The notes: generated by a model from the letters alone, not told the origin. A DNA stretch of 64,000 nt from an uncultured bacterium (GCA_900551245.1 URVC01000011.1:1-64000); one strand, 5' to 3'; shown: positions 15,475 through 24,052, counted from the stretch's first letter. Program-made: numbers and translations.

Positions 15475-17663
15475 CCGAGGTACAGACGCTGACTCATGCG
15501 GTGATCTCCGGCGAGATCCGCCGGATTCTTTTCGACAGCGGCGACGGCCGTTACGCCGTGCTCCGGCTGGCGGACGGCTCCGGCGCGGAACATGTGCTCT
15601 GCGGACCGCTCTGCGGACTCGCCCCCGGCCAGAACATCGAGGCGGAGGGGCGCTGGGAGAAGCACGCCGAATTCGGCAACCGCTTCCGGGCGGAGAAGTT
15701 CCGGCTCCGGTTGCCGTCGACGCCGGAGGGGATCAAACGGTTCCTCGGCTCCGGCGCGATTCCCGGCATCGGCGGACGCACCGCGGAGATCATCGTCGAC
15801 CACTTCGGCGACCAGACCTTGACCATTCTCGACCGGTTTTCGAAGCGCCTGCAGGAGGTTCCCGGCATCGGCCCGAAAAAGGCGGAAGCGATCATTCAGG
15901 GGTGGCGCGAATCGGCCGCCCGCCGCGAAAGCTACATCTTTCTGCAGGGGCTGGGCATCACCCCCGCCTACTGCGCCCGGCTCTTCCGGCAGTACGGGGA
16001 ACGGGCGCCCGACGTGGTCCGCGCCAACCCCTACCGGCTGGCGGAGGAGGTGGACGGCATCGGATTTCTCAAAGCCGACGAGATCGCCGGCGCGCTCGGC
16101 ATCGCCCGCGATTCGGTCGACCGGATGGCCGCCGCCTGCGTCTACACCGTCAATACGCTGGTCGGCTCCGGGCATGTCTGCTGTCCCGAACCGGAACTGC
16201 TCCGGCAGACCGCCGAGCTCGCCAATCAGAAGCCGGAGCGCGCCTCCGCCGGGCTGGAGGCCGCGCTCGAACGGGGCCTGCTCCGCCGTTCCGACGGCAT
16301 GATCTACACGCCGCTGCTTCTGCGGGCGGAAACCGAATTGCCGAAGCTGATCGCCGCGCTGGCGACGGCGCGCCGTTTCGCCGGGCAGTCGCTCCGGCCG
16401 CTGGCGGGGGAAACGCCGGTCGTGCTCAACGCTGGACAGCTCGCCGCGGTCGAAGGGGTCAGCCGGACACCGCTGTCGATCATCACCGGCGGCCCCGGCG
16501 TCGGAAAAACCACCGTGGTGGGGGAGATCGTCCGCCGCGCCCGCGCCGCCGGCGTGCCGCTCGCGCTGGCCGCCCCCACCGGCCGCGCCGCCAAACGGCT
16601 GTCGGAGTCGACCGGCGTCACGGCGAAGACTCTGCACCGGCTGTTGCAGTTCGACCCGGCCACCGGGCGTTTCACGCACGGCACCGGTTCTCCGCTCTCC
16701 TGCCGGCTGCTGATTGTCGACGAGGTGTCGATGCTGGATCTCCTGCTGGCGCAGGCGCTCTTCCGGGCGCTCCGGCCGGGCACCTCGGTGGTGCTGGTCG
16801 GGGACGCCGATCAGCTGCCGTCGGTAGGGGCGGGCACAGTGCTGGCCAGCTTTCTCGCCTCGGGCTGGTTTTCCGTGACCCGGCTCACGCAGATCTTCCG
16901 GCAGGCGGAGAACAGCCGGATCATCGTCAACGCCCACCGGGTCAACCGCGGGCAGCTGCCGGAAAATCTTCCGCTCCGCCCCGGGGAACTGACCGATTTC
17001 TACTGGATTGAGCAGGACGATCCCGAGCGTGCCGTCGAGCTGATCGAGAAGATGGTGGTCGAACGGATTCCGGCCCGTTTCGGCCTCGATCCGGTCCGCG
17101 ACGTGCAGATTTTGACGCCGATGAACCGGGGCAGCTGCGGCACGATTTCACTCAACGCCCGGCTGCAGGAACAGCTCAACGGCGGCGACCGGCCGCAGTT
17201 CAAGCTGGGGGAACGGGTGTTCCGCACCGGCGACAAGATCATGCAGATCTCCAACAACTACGAGAAGAACGTCTTCAACGGCGACTTCGGCCGCCTCGGC
17301 AGGATCCATTTCAAGGAGAAAAAATTCCTGGTTCTCTTCGACGACGGCCGGCTGGTCGAATACCGGTTTGAGGAGGCGGAACAGCTCTCGCTGGCCTACG
17401 CGGTGACGGTTCACAAGTCGCAGGGGAGCGAATTCCCGGCGGTCGTGCTGCCCTTCCTCACCCAGCATTACATGATGCTGCAGCGGAATCTGCTCTACAC
17501 CGCCATGACCCGTGCGAAGCGGCTCCTGGTGCTGATCGGCAGTCAACGCGCGGTGCGCATGGCGGTGGAGAACGCCCGGCTCGAACCGCGCTTCTCGCTC
17601 CTGACCGAACGGCTGGTCGAACTGCGCCGCCGCTGTGAGGAGGCGTTCCGCAACGCTCCCTGA
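15471..17663 (+). CDS. recD2: RecD2-type ATP-dependent DNA helicase
   Basis: A 730-aa superfamily 1B 5'-3' helicase of the RecBC-independent RecD2 group, involved in replication stress and repair. The N-terminal OB-like and helix-hairpin-helix region (IPGIGGRTAE near 98, VPGIGPKKAEAI near 130) is diagnostic of RecD2. Walker A is GGPGVGKTT (about 340-348), Walker B is VDEVSMLD (near 420), and VTVHKSQGSEF lies near 645. The GTG start at 15471 overlaps the preceding stop and is preceded by GGAGGGGGGAGG. Translational coupling to a glycosyltransferase gene has no obvious functional logic. Confidence 0.95.
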   Translation: MTEVQTLTHAVISGEIRRILFDSGDGRYAVLRLADGSGAEHVLCGPLCGLAPGQNIEAEGRWEKHAEFGNRFRAEKFRLRLPSTPEGIKRFLGSGAIPGIGGRTAEIIVDHFGDQTLTILDRFSKRLQEVPGIGPKKAEAIIQGWRESAARRESYIFLQGLGITPAYCARLFRQYGERAPDVVRANPYRLAEEVDGIGFLKADEIAGALGIARDSVDRMAAACVYTVNTLVGSGHVCCPEPELLRQTAELANQKPERASAGLEAALERGLLRRSDGMIYTPLLLRAETELPKLIAALATARRFAGQSLRPLAGETPVVLNAGQLAAVEGVSRTPLSIITGGPGVGKTTVVGEIVRRARAAGVPLALAAPTGRAAKRLSESTGVTAKTLHRLLQFDPATGRFTHGTGSPLSCRLLIVDEVSMLDLLLAQALFRALRPGTSVVLVGDADQLPSVGAGTVLASFLASGWFSVTRLTQIFRQAENSRIIVNAHRVNRGQLPENLPLRPGELTDFYWIEQDDPERAVELIEKMVVERIPARFGLDPVRDVQILTPMNRGSCGTISLNARLQEQLNGGDRPQFKLGERVFRTGDKIMQISNNYEKNVFNGDFGRLGRIHFKEKKFLVLFDDGRLVEYRFEEAEQLSLAYAVTVHKSQGSEFPAVVLPFLTQHYMMLQRNLLYTAMTRAKRLLVLIGSQRAVRMAVENARLEPRFSLLTERLVELRRRCEEAFRNAP

Positions 17664-17731
17664 ACGGTTTTCACTGTTTCGCGGGTTGACAAAACGCACT
17701 GTTGTAACACCATCCGCGAAAGGAGAACCGT

Positions 17732-19147
17732 ATGGAACCGAATTGGGACTTTATCTTTCACCGGCGGCATCCGCACTATTTCCGCAACCTGGAGTGCTGG
17801 CAGCGCAGTGCGGCGGCCTACGCCGGCGGCGAAGCCTACCTGCGGCAGGCGCTGATCCGGCACGTTTCGGAGGTCGAGCTGGAGTTCGCCGAACGGCTCC
17901 GGCGCGCCTACTACTTCAACTACCCGCGCAAGCTCGCGCGGCTGACCACCCAGTTCGTCCTTTCGGTCGAACCGACCCGCGAGGGGGCGGATCCGGCGCT
18001 GGTCGAGGACTTCTCGCGCAGCGGACTGCGCGCCGGCGAGGTGATGCGCCAGTTTTCCACACTGCTCAACGTCTTCGGCGGCGCGGCGGTCGAAATCGAA
18101 ATGCCCTTCTTCGAAGGCGAGGTGGACTGTGAGCGGAGAAACCGGGAGAAACTGCGCCCGGCGGCGAAGGTTCACTCGCCGCTGGAGATTCCGGACTGGG
18201 GCTTCGGCGCCGACGGGGAACTCGACTGGATCATCTTCGAGGAACATGTCCGGGTCGCGCCGGGGCCGTGGAAACCCGCCGTCGAACTGCTCCGCCGGAA
18301 ACTCTACACACGCAACGAATGTTTCGTGCTCGAACGCGAAGCAGGCACCGGCATCGTCCGGCAGAGACTGCACGCCGTGCACCGCCTCGGCGCAGTCCCC
18401 GCCTTCTACCTCACGGAACCGGATGGCTACGGACTCAACTCCGGCCACTACTTCGAGGATGTCGTGCGCATTTCGGATGCGATTCTCAACAACGAATCCG
18501 AGTCGCAGATGAACATCGTCAAACAGATGTTCGGACTGCTGGTCATCTCCGAAGGATTCGCCCGGGGGGCCCGTTCGGCGGGCGGAAGCCGTTCCGGCGG
18601 CGCGACGGAGAAGTTCAGCCACGTGCTCGCCCGTTCCGCGGCGATCTGGGAGAGCCCGGAGGAGCGCGGCATCAGCCGCTACATCTCCCCCTCCGGCGCC
18701 GACACCAGCCGAATCCGCGAGGAGAACGACGCGCTCAAACGCGAACTCTTCGACACGGTCGGCATGGCGCTGGTCACCCCCTGCCGGGAGGCGCAGACCG
18801 CCGAATCCAAGGCGTGGGACTACCACCAGGTCAAGCAGTTTCTCGCCTGCCGCGCCGACATGCTCGAACAGGCGGAACTGCGCTGCTGGAAGCTGATGGC
18901 GAAATTCGATCCCTCAATCCGGATTCCGTCGGTCCTCTACAACCGGGAGTTCGCGGTCGCCGACCTCAAGAGTTCGATCGAATCGCTGCTCGAACTGCGG
19001 GAGTTCTCCGGCGGGACGGCCTACCGGCGCGAAGTGGAGAAAAGCGCGCTCTTCCTGCTTGAAAAGATCCGCAAGATCGATCCGCTCCGCCGTCGGGCCA
19101 TACTCGAGGAGATCGAGCGGGAGGAAAAGGAGGCGAATCATGCTTGA
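17732..19147 (+). CDS. Phage portal-like protein (orphan)
   Basis: A 471-aa soluble protein that I read as related to phage portal proteins of the DUF4055-like type; this is pattern recognition, not a search. The order of features fits. An N-terminal helical part with NYPRKLARLTTQFVLSVEP is followed by a stem-like segment PLEIPDWGFGADGELDWIIFEEH (near 150), then HRLGAVPAFYLTEPDGYGLNSGHYFEDVVRISDAILN (near 220-255). Next come a glycine-rich loop and a long helical segment ENDALKRELFDTVGMAL...TAESKAWD (about 330-365). No terminase, capsid, protease or tail gene flanks it. It overlaps the next small gene by 8 bp. Base composition matches the host, suggesting an old resident. AGGAGA precedes the ATG. 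Confidence 0.55.
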   Translation: MEPNWDFIFHRRHPHYFRNLECWQRSAAAYAGGEAYLRQALIRHVSEVELEFAERLRRAYYFNYPRKLARLTTQFVLSVEPTREGADPALVEDFSRSGLRAGEVMRQFSTLLNVFGGAAVEIEMPFFEGEVDCERRNREKLRPAAKVHSPLEIPDWGFGADGELDWIIFEEHVRVAPGPWKPAVELLRRKLYTRNECFVLEREAGTGIVRQRLHAVHRLGAVPAFYLTEPDGYGLNSGHYFEDVVRISDAILNNESESQMNIVKQMFGLLVISEGFARGARSAGGSRSGGATEKFSHVLARSAAIWESPEERGISRYISPSGADTSRIREENDALKRELFDTVGMALVTPCREAQTAESKAWDYHQVKQFLACRADMLEQAELRCWKLMAKFDPSIRIPSVLYNREFAVADLKSSIESLLELREFSGGTAYRREVEKSALFLLEKIRKIDPLRRRAILEEIEREEKEANHA

Positions 19148-19430
19148 GTCACTGCCGCTGGAATCCGCTTCGCTGTGGAAAAAAGAGGAGGACGGCTCCT
19201 TTGTGGAGTTCGCCATCCGCGCCGCCGTGCTGGAGGCCGGTTCGCTCGGCAGTTCCGGCGGGGAGGTGTGCGAGTCGCTCTGCTGGGTGGTCGCTGACGT
19301 GCCGCCCCGGCCGGGCGACCGGCTGGTCCTCCGGGAGCGGTGCTTCGATCTGGCGGAGGTGCGGGTGTTCCGCAACCTCGACGGCCGGGTGGTGGCTTAC
19401 CGGTGCACCCCCGCGATGGAACGCGGATGA
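19140..19430 (+). CDS. Small head-tail adaptor-like protein (orphan)
   Basis: A 96-aa protein that starts inside the portal-like gene (ATGCTTGA overlap, stop of the first gene at 19145-19147). The C-terminal half (GDRLVLRERCFDLAEVRVFRNLDGRVVAYRC) has the beta-strand pattern of small phage head-tail joining proteins, which usually lie directly or shortly after the portal and capsid genes. The likeness is weak and rests partly on context. Coupled translation implies a shared job with the upstream protein. A longer upstream frame from 19059 is a shadow of the portal-like gene. Confidence 0.5.
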   Translation: MLESLPLESASLWKKEEDGSFVEFAIRAAVLEAGSLGSSGGEVCESLCWVVADVPPRPGDRLVLRERCFDLAEVRVFRNLDGRVVAYRCTPAMERG

Positions 19431-19494
19431 CGGCCGCTCCCCTTCTCCCGGGAAAAAAATGTGGAAAAAACAACTAGAAATTCGTTTGGCGAAG

Positions 19495-19524
19495 GTTGCA
19501 TTTCCCTTTTAATAAGGTTATTTT
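19495..19524 (+). promoter_or_regulatory. Promoter of the repeat-domain protein
   Basis: TTGCAT (19495-19500), 18 bp, TATTTT (19519-19524), 34 bp upstream of the ATG at 19558. It indicates that this gene is transcribed separately from the portal-like pair. Confidence 0.55.
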
Positions 19525-19557
19525 AAATAATAGTTTCAATCGGGAGGAAGGAAACGC

Positions 19558-20178
19558 ATGTTTTGTAAATACTGGTATCCGAATATGATTCGGCAGCATA
19601 TTCTGTCGCGTTACGGTGTGGAGCCGTTGAACTCCCACTATTACGCGACCACGTATCCGAGTGTATATGCTGCGGCCGACCGGATTTTCGGCTCATGGGA
19701 AGCCGCCATCACCATGTGCGGGCTGGACTACAGCCAGATCCGCAAGTACAAACGCTGGAGCAACACCGCGGTGGTCGACGAAATCCGCAAGCTTCACGAG
19801 GAGGGCCAGCCGATCTCTTCGCAGTCGGTGCAGGTCCACCACAAGAGTCTTTACATGGCGGCGATCAAGCGGTTCCGCGGCTGGAAACGCGCGGTGGAAG
19901 CCGCCGGAATCGACTACCGTCAGATCCGGCTCCGCCGCAGTCTGAACAAGACCGAACTCCGGCAGCAGATCCTGGAGCTCTACCGGAAGAAGGTGGATCT
20001 CTCCTACACCAACATGCGCCGGAACTACCAGTACCTTCTCGCCTCTGGGAGCAAGAAACTCGGTGACGGGAGCTGGGCGCGCGCCCGCCTCCGCTGCGGA
20101 ATCAAGGTCAACTACCGCATCGAAAATCGCGGTCTCTCCAAACGCAATGCGGAACATCAGGAGCAGCCGCAGAGCTGA
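19558..20178 (+). CDS. Homing-endonuclease-associated repeat protein without nuclease domain
   Basis: A 206-aa basic protein made of about three copies of the helical repeat known from HNH homing endonucleases (Pfam HNH_repeat type). Copy 1 (about 10-60) and copy 2 (about 63-115) both end in an FGSW/FRGW...A...CGLDY/AGIDY-x-QI motif. Copy 3 (about 122-180) is diverged (GDGSWARARLRCGI). No HNH or other nuclease motif is present, so it is probably a sequence-specific DNA-binding protein. The ATG at 19558 has GGGAGGAAG upstream. It has its own promoter and terminator. Confidence 0.72.
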   Translation: MFCKYWYPNMIRQHILSRYGVEPLNSHYYATTYPSVYAAADRIFGSWEAAITMCGLDYSQIRKYKRWSNTAVVDEIRKLHEEGQPISSQSVQVHHKSLYMAAIKRFRGWKRAVEAAGIDYRQIRLRRSLNKTELRQQILELYRKKVDLSYTNMRRNYQYLLASGSKKLGDGSWARARLRCGIKVNYRIENRGLSKRNAEHQEQPQS

Positions 20179-20208
20179 TCCCCGGCAAAAACCGATTCGT
20201 CATTATGC

Positions 20209-20237
20209 CGCCGTCCATCTGGACGGCGCTTTTCTTT
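20209..20237 (+). terminator. Terminator of the repeat-domain protein
   Basis: The stem CGCCGTCC (20209-20216) pairs with GGACGGCG (20221-20228) around ATCT, followed by CTTTTCTTT. Confidence 0.8.
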
Positions 20238-20240
20238 CAG

Positions 20241-20274
20241 AAAAAAAGGCCGGCGGAGAAAGTTCTGCCGCCGG
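20241..20274 (-). terminator. Minus-strand Rho-independent terminator
   Basis: Read on the minus strand, CCGGCGG (20274-20268) pairs with CCGCCGG (20256-20250), followed by a seven-T run (20247-20241). It could end the sigma-kinase-membrane protein transcript or a small RNA. Confidence 0.75.
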
Positions 20275-20395
20275 GGTACCGAGGTGGACGCCGCCTCGAG
20301 CGTACCAGACTCGAAACGGGCAGGTCTTGGCTGACCTGAATTTTTCATCTATTAATTGGCGGTCCCGACAAAATCCTGACAGGATTTTCAAAAAA
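20275..20395 (-). other. Structured noncoding stretch, possible small RNA
   Basis: Upstream of the minus-strand terminator are three further inverted repeats: GGTAC/GTACC (20276-20280 and 20302-20306) enclosing CGAGG/CCTCG, CAGGT/ACCTG (20321-20325 and 20334-20338), and AAAATCC/GGATTTT around 20370-20390. There is no credible ORF. It could be a long structured 3' end of the kinase operon or an independent RNA; I see no clear promoter. Confidence 0.4.
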
Positions 20396-20425
20396 AATTT
20401 CACTTTTTTTGCCGAAACTTCCATT

Positions 20426-20818
20426 CTACCGGGAGGAGGCCGTTCTCATTCCCGCCCGCTTCCGGATTACCCACGGGATGTACCAGCAGTAGCGGTTCCA
20501 GATTCCCAGCAGGATGAGCCCTTTCCAGAACACCGGAAACGTAAACTCTCCGGCGGCCAGCGCCTCGCCCAGGCACTTGCAGGCCAGCAGCAGAATCAGA
20601 AACGAAAGCGTCGACTTCAACACCGTGCACCGCACCTGCCGGTGCATGAACAAAGTCCACTCAGACAGCACAATGCCGACGATTCCGCCGATTTCCAGCG
20701 CGAAAACAATCTCATCCATATCCGGTTTTCGACCGGCAGCCAGGCAGAGTCCGGCACTCACCAGCAGCGGCAGAATGTGCGAAACCGGTTCGCGAAGCTC
20801 TTCATCCGGCAGACTCAT
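20426..20818 (-). CDS. Small membrane protein, third gene of the sigma-kinase operon
   Basis: A 130-aa protein with three or four hydrophobic segments (about 12-27, 38-58, 65-85 and 95-115) separated by short charged loops. I do not recognise a family. Its ATG overlaps the kinase stop (ATGA), so it is translationally coupled to the kinase and probably works with it at the membrane. The C-terminus is short and basic (RKRAGMRTASSR). Confidence 0.7.
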   Translation of the reverse strand: MSLPDEELREPVSHILPLLVSAGLCLAAGRKPDMDEIVFALEIGGIVGIVLSEWTLFMHRQVRCTVLKSTLSFLILLLACKCLGEALAAGEFTFPVFWKGLILLGIWNRYCWYIPWVIRKRAGMRTASSR

Positions 20819-22764
20819 AGCGGCGAAACTCCATAGATATCCATGCGGTCAAGCACAAAGACCGGCATATCCTCCCCGTAGATCGAAAATCCAAAGCGCC
20901 AGTCCGGCACCCCGGCGAACTCCTGCCCCAATTCGCATTCGCCCAGCTTCCGCTGGTCCAGAAAGATATTCAGCTTGTTTTTCACCAGCCCGATACGCAA
21001 AACACTCCCCTCCGACGCCTCTTCGACGGCGCAGGGGATCTCCCGCCAGACCTTCCGCCCCACCCCGATTTCGGCCAGCGTGTTGGTGTTGACCCGCATC
21101 TCCTCCACTCCCAGGCTGCTCCGGTCGCTCTCCGGATCACGGCGGCAGCGCAGCGTCACCTCCCAGAAACGATTCGCCATGGGCATCCCCTTCTGCAGAT
21201 CAAAATTCCAGAATGACAGCGTAAGCACCGTCCCCGGCGCCGGAAAGCTCTGCCAGCCGAGAATCAGTTCAAACGAGTTCGGCAGCCGGATTGCCGGGGG
21301 ACTCAGGAACGGAATCGCACCAGTGATGATCAACCCGTGCAAGTTGCTGTATCTCATACTGTCCGGGAAATAGAACGGCGCCTCCCAGCTGCGCGCTCCG
21401 CGAAAATCCTCCTCCTGAAGGTGGTTGGCCAGTGGCGCGTACGAGGAGGGATACCATCGATAGACGCGCCTCGTTCTCGGTAATTCCTGAGCGAAAATTC
21501 CGGACGCTTCCGCCGACGATTCCGCGGCATTGACCGCTCTCCATTTGGTACGGGCGGCGGAATACCCCCGCAGACGCCGCAGATACGGCAGACGCTGTTC
21601 CCGCGTCAAAGCCGGATTGTCAACGATCAGCCGGCAGCGCTCCTGCTCCCGCAACAACTCCCGGGCGTTCTCCGACAGCAATTCCACCTGATGCCTCGTA
21701 CTGGCGGAAAAATGCTGGAACTGTTTCTGCAGCTGATTGTACTCCGCGACAGCGTCCAGAGCCTGCTGACGATACAGTTCGTTCTCGCGGTCGGAATATT
21801 CCGCAATCCAGAATGCAGAGGTCGCAACGGCAACGACCAGAAAGAGTTTCAGAAGCCGGCAGGATTCGTCGAGCAGATGGTTCAACCGACAGCCATCCCG
21901 GGAATCCGCCGCCCGGGAAAACCGGCGGCGAAAACCGATCCACGCCGCCAGCCGCCGGATCTCATCGATAAAATTTCTCACCGCGCCGCTCCAGCGATTG
22001 TCCGGGGGCGGCGGCATGTAGCGGCAATACTCCCGCACCAGACGGTTCAACCGGGCGTACTCCGCCTGATCCTCCTCCAGCGGCAGAGTGCTGGGCAGTT
22101 CCGGATACGCGTCCGGCGGCAGACCGGTGAACGCACAGTAGATCACCTTGCCCAGCGCGTAGAAGTCGCAGTACTGACTCTCCTCCAGCGTCAGGCTCCC
22201 CTCCAGAAAACGGGAGCGCAGACCGGGCGGAAGAAACCCGGGAGTGCCGACCCGCCCGGCAACCGCGTCGTGCGAACTCACCAGCCCGATGTCGCTCAGC
22301 TTCGGCACGCCGTTGACGTAGAGAATATTGCCCGGTTTCACATCCCGGTGCGCCATGCCGTGCGCATGGAGCACCTCCAACGCCTCGCGGATTCCGCGAG
22401 CCAGACGGTCGGTATCGGCGACGGAGAGATAACCGCCGTCGGCAATCCGGTTCTGGAGGGTGAAGGGGCGATACGAGTCCGCCTCCAGCGAATCCGCCGC
22501 CTCCATCGAATAGTAGAGGCAGGAATCATCCTGCGCAACGTGGAAAATCTGCAGCAGATGCGGGTGATTTTCAATCACTCTGCGGTAGTTGCAAAGGCCG
22601 GAGAACTCCTGTTCAAAATTTTCGGGATTGCGCTGCCGGGAGATGACTTTCAATGCGAGCTTCCGCCCGGTGATGTCCTGCACGAGATAGACCTCTCCGA
22701 AACCGCCGCGCCCGCAGAACTGCAGAATCGTGAAACCGTGAAACTCTTCCATCCTCTTCAACAT
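20815..22764 (-). CDS. Transmembrane Ser/Thr protein kinase with extracytoplasmic domain
   Basis: A 649-aa receptor-like Hanks-type kinase. The cytoplasmic kinase domain (about 8-270) has a glycine loop G18-RGGFG-E, ATP lysine K39 (LALKV), catalytic HRDVKPGN (H139-D141) and a metal loop written DIG (D158) instead of DFG. One transmembrane helix lies at about 305-322 (LFLVVAVATSAFWIA). An external coiled-coil stretch follows (about 325-400), then a C-terminal beta-rich domain (about 480-649) reminiscent of a concanavalin-like ligand domain. It overlaps the sigma gene by 7 bp upstream and the membrane gene by 4 bp downstream. The alternative start Met5 gives MEEFHG. Confidence 0.9.
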   Translation of the reverse strand: MLKRMEEFHGFTILQFCGRGGFGEVYLVQDITGRKLALKVISRQRNPENFEQEFSGLCNYRRVIENHPHLLQIFHVAQDDSCLYYSMEAADSLEADSYRPFTLQNRIADGGYLSVADTDRLARGIREALEVLHAHGMAHRDVKPGNILYVNGVPKLSDIGLVSSHDAVAGRVGTPGFLPPGLRSRFLEGSLTLEESQYCDFYALGKVIYCAFTGLPPDAYPELPSTLPLEEDQAEYARLNRLVREYCRYMPPPPDNRWSGAVRNFIDEIRRLAAWIGFRRRFSRAADSRDGCRLNHLLDESCRLLKLFLVVAVATSAFWIAEYSDRENELYRQQALDAVAEYNQLQKQFQHFSASTRHQVELLSENARELLREQERCRLIVDNPALTREQRLPYLRRLRGYSAARTKWRAVNAAESSAEASGIFAQELPRTRRVYRWYPSSYAPLANHLQEEDFRGARSWEAPFYFPDSMRYSNLHGLIITGAIPFLSPPAIRLPNSFELILGWQSFPAPGTVLTLSFWNFDLQKGMPMANRFWEVTLRCRRDPESDRSSLGVEEMRVNTNTLAEIGVGRKVWREIPCAVEEASEGSVLRIGLVKNKLNIFLDQRKLGECELGQEFAGVPDWRFGFSIYGEDMPVFVLDRMDIYGVSPL

Positions 22765-23477
22765 GTGACGTCCTCCCGTTCCGCCGAGCGGAATGCCTTC
22801 AACCCGTCATATGCGGTCCGCAGCAGAACCTCGTCGGGAATTTCCTCCGGAGAGAGCTCCTCCTGGAACTCTTCCACCAGCCGCCGCAGCGCCCTGGTGC
22901 CCCGGCTGCACACGGTGTAGACGTTGACCGTGCTCTCCTGAAAAAAATCGGCGACGAATGCGGCAGAACGCCCCTGCAGTCTGCAGAGCTGAAACATCTG
23001 GAACTGTTTGTCACTGAGCTGATGTTTCAACTTTTCCAGCGCCAGACTGAGCAGATATTTCTGCCAGAGCTCCCGCCACTCTTCGCTGCCGGATGCGGAT
23101 GCCGGCGGTTCCGGGGGATCCTCCATGGAGACGATGAAGTTGCGTTTCCGCGTCTGGGCGCGTCGCCGGATGTCGCGGATGCAGTTGGAGATAATTCCGC
23201 CGAGGTAGTCGCGGAAACGCCCCTGAGCCCGGTCATAGGTGCGGATTTTATCCTTCACCCGGATCGTATCATACACCAGGTCGATCAGCTCCCGGATCTG
23301 ATCCCGGGTCAACTTCTGCTTTCGCCCGTACATGATGATGAGAGAACGGTATTTGGGATAAAAATGCTCCCAATCTGCCGGAGCCAGGGTATCTTCCCGC
23401 ATTCTGGCGGTCAGGTCGACCCAGGTTTGCCAGCCCGACTCCGCCCCGGGCGCGCGCAAACTGTCATATGAATTCAT
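22758..23477 (-). CDS. ECF-like RNA polymerase sigma factor
   Basis: A 239-aa sigma-70 family factor. Region 2 is around residues 40-110 (FRDYLGGIISNCIRDIRRR) and region 4 around 150-205 (LSDKQFQMFQLCRLQGRSAAFVADFF...VYTVCSRGTRALRRL), joined by an acidic/Pro-rich linker. The start at 23477 is preferred: a G-rich ribosome site (AGGGGGG) lies just before the double ATG, and the longer frame to 23543 would put the putative promoter inside the gene. It overlaps the kinase start by 7 bp. Sigma factors encoded with Ser/Thr kinases are known in Planctomycetes and relatives, so the kinase may activate it. Confidence 0.85.
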   Translation of the reverse strand: MNSYDSLRAPGAESGWQTWVDLTARMREDTLAPADWEHFYPKYRSLIIMYGRKQKLTRDQIRELIDLVYDTIRVKDKIRTYDRAQGRFRDYLGGIISNCIRDIRRRAQTRKRNFIVSMEDPPEPPASASGSEEWRELWQKYLLSLALEKLKHQLSDKQFQMFQLCRLQGRSAAFVADFFQESTVNVYTVCSRGTRALRRLVEEFQEELSPEEIPDEVLLRTAYDGLKAFRSAEREDVTC

Positions 23478-23509
23478 CATCCCCCCTGACAAATAAATGA
23501 CACTGCTGA

Positions 23510-23537
23510 AAAATACCGCAGAAAAAGAGATAATCAA
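23510..23537 (-). promoter_or_regulatory. Putative promoter of the sigma-kinase operon
   Basis: On the minus strand TTGATT (23537-23532), 16 bp, TATTTT (23515-23510), 33 bp upstream of the start at 23477. Confidence 0.45.
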
Positions 23538-23605
23538 TCTCATATTCGTAAAAAAAAGCGAATTTTTATTATTTTTCTTTTATTAGAAGGAGAGCCGGAT
23601 TCCCG

Positions 23606-23926
23606 TCACCGTTCTCGGCGACAGCCCTCCGCGGAAGCGGGGAACCCGGGTTCGAGATTCCGCCGATAGAAATCGGGAGCAATCCCCACGCGTCGTTTAA
23701 ACAGCCGGGAGAAATAAAATTCATCCCGGAAACCGGAGGTTCCCCCGTTCTCCGCCGATTTGACCGGCTGTTCCGAAAGTCCACAACCCTTCCGGACCCG
23801 ATAAAGATTCCCCGATCCCGTGCCATCGTGCAATTGTCTGGAGCAATAAATTCGCAAAGGCCGGCCTGATGCACCGATTGTTCTTTCTGCGCACGGTCCG
23901 GAAAACTTTCGAAAAACCATTCCCAT
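23606..23926 (-). pseudogene. Remnant of an AraC family regulator
   Basis: In one minus-strand frame the segment GFRDEFYFSRLFKRRVGIAPDFYRR (about 23660-23740) is an almost perfect second helix-turn-helix and signature end of an AraC regulator. The sequence upstream in this and the other two frames no longer gives a first helix-turn-helix or a sensor domain, and frames switch. I read it as a decayed gene rather than a short functional protein. The rest of the 500-bp gap holds only the promoter of the next gene. Confidence 0.6.
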
Positions 23927-24024
23927 GGAGGGGATGACACAGGAAAATAAACAGACATTGTACTTTTTTGCAAATATTTCGGTTCGAATTTGCCAATCTT
24001 TTTTTTAAAATTTTGATTTTCCTA

Positions 24025-24052
24025 TTGCCATTGCTTGAATTTTCGATATAAT
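24025..24052 (+). promoter_or_regulatory. Promoter of the GntR-type regulator and glycosidase operon
   Basis: TTGCCA (24025-24030), 16 bp, TATAAT (24047-24052), 38 bp upstream of the ATG at 24091. Confidence 0.6.

Noticed and set aside
17686..17705. TTGACA upstream of the portal-like gene as a promoter
   Set aside because: No acceptable -10 box occurs at 16-18 bp spacing.
62..19430. One prophage stretching from the integrase to the portal-like gene
   Set aside because: The tRNA and many housekeeping genes (proA, purA, rodA, recD2) lie between, and the integrase points to an element on its other side.
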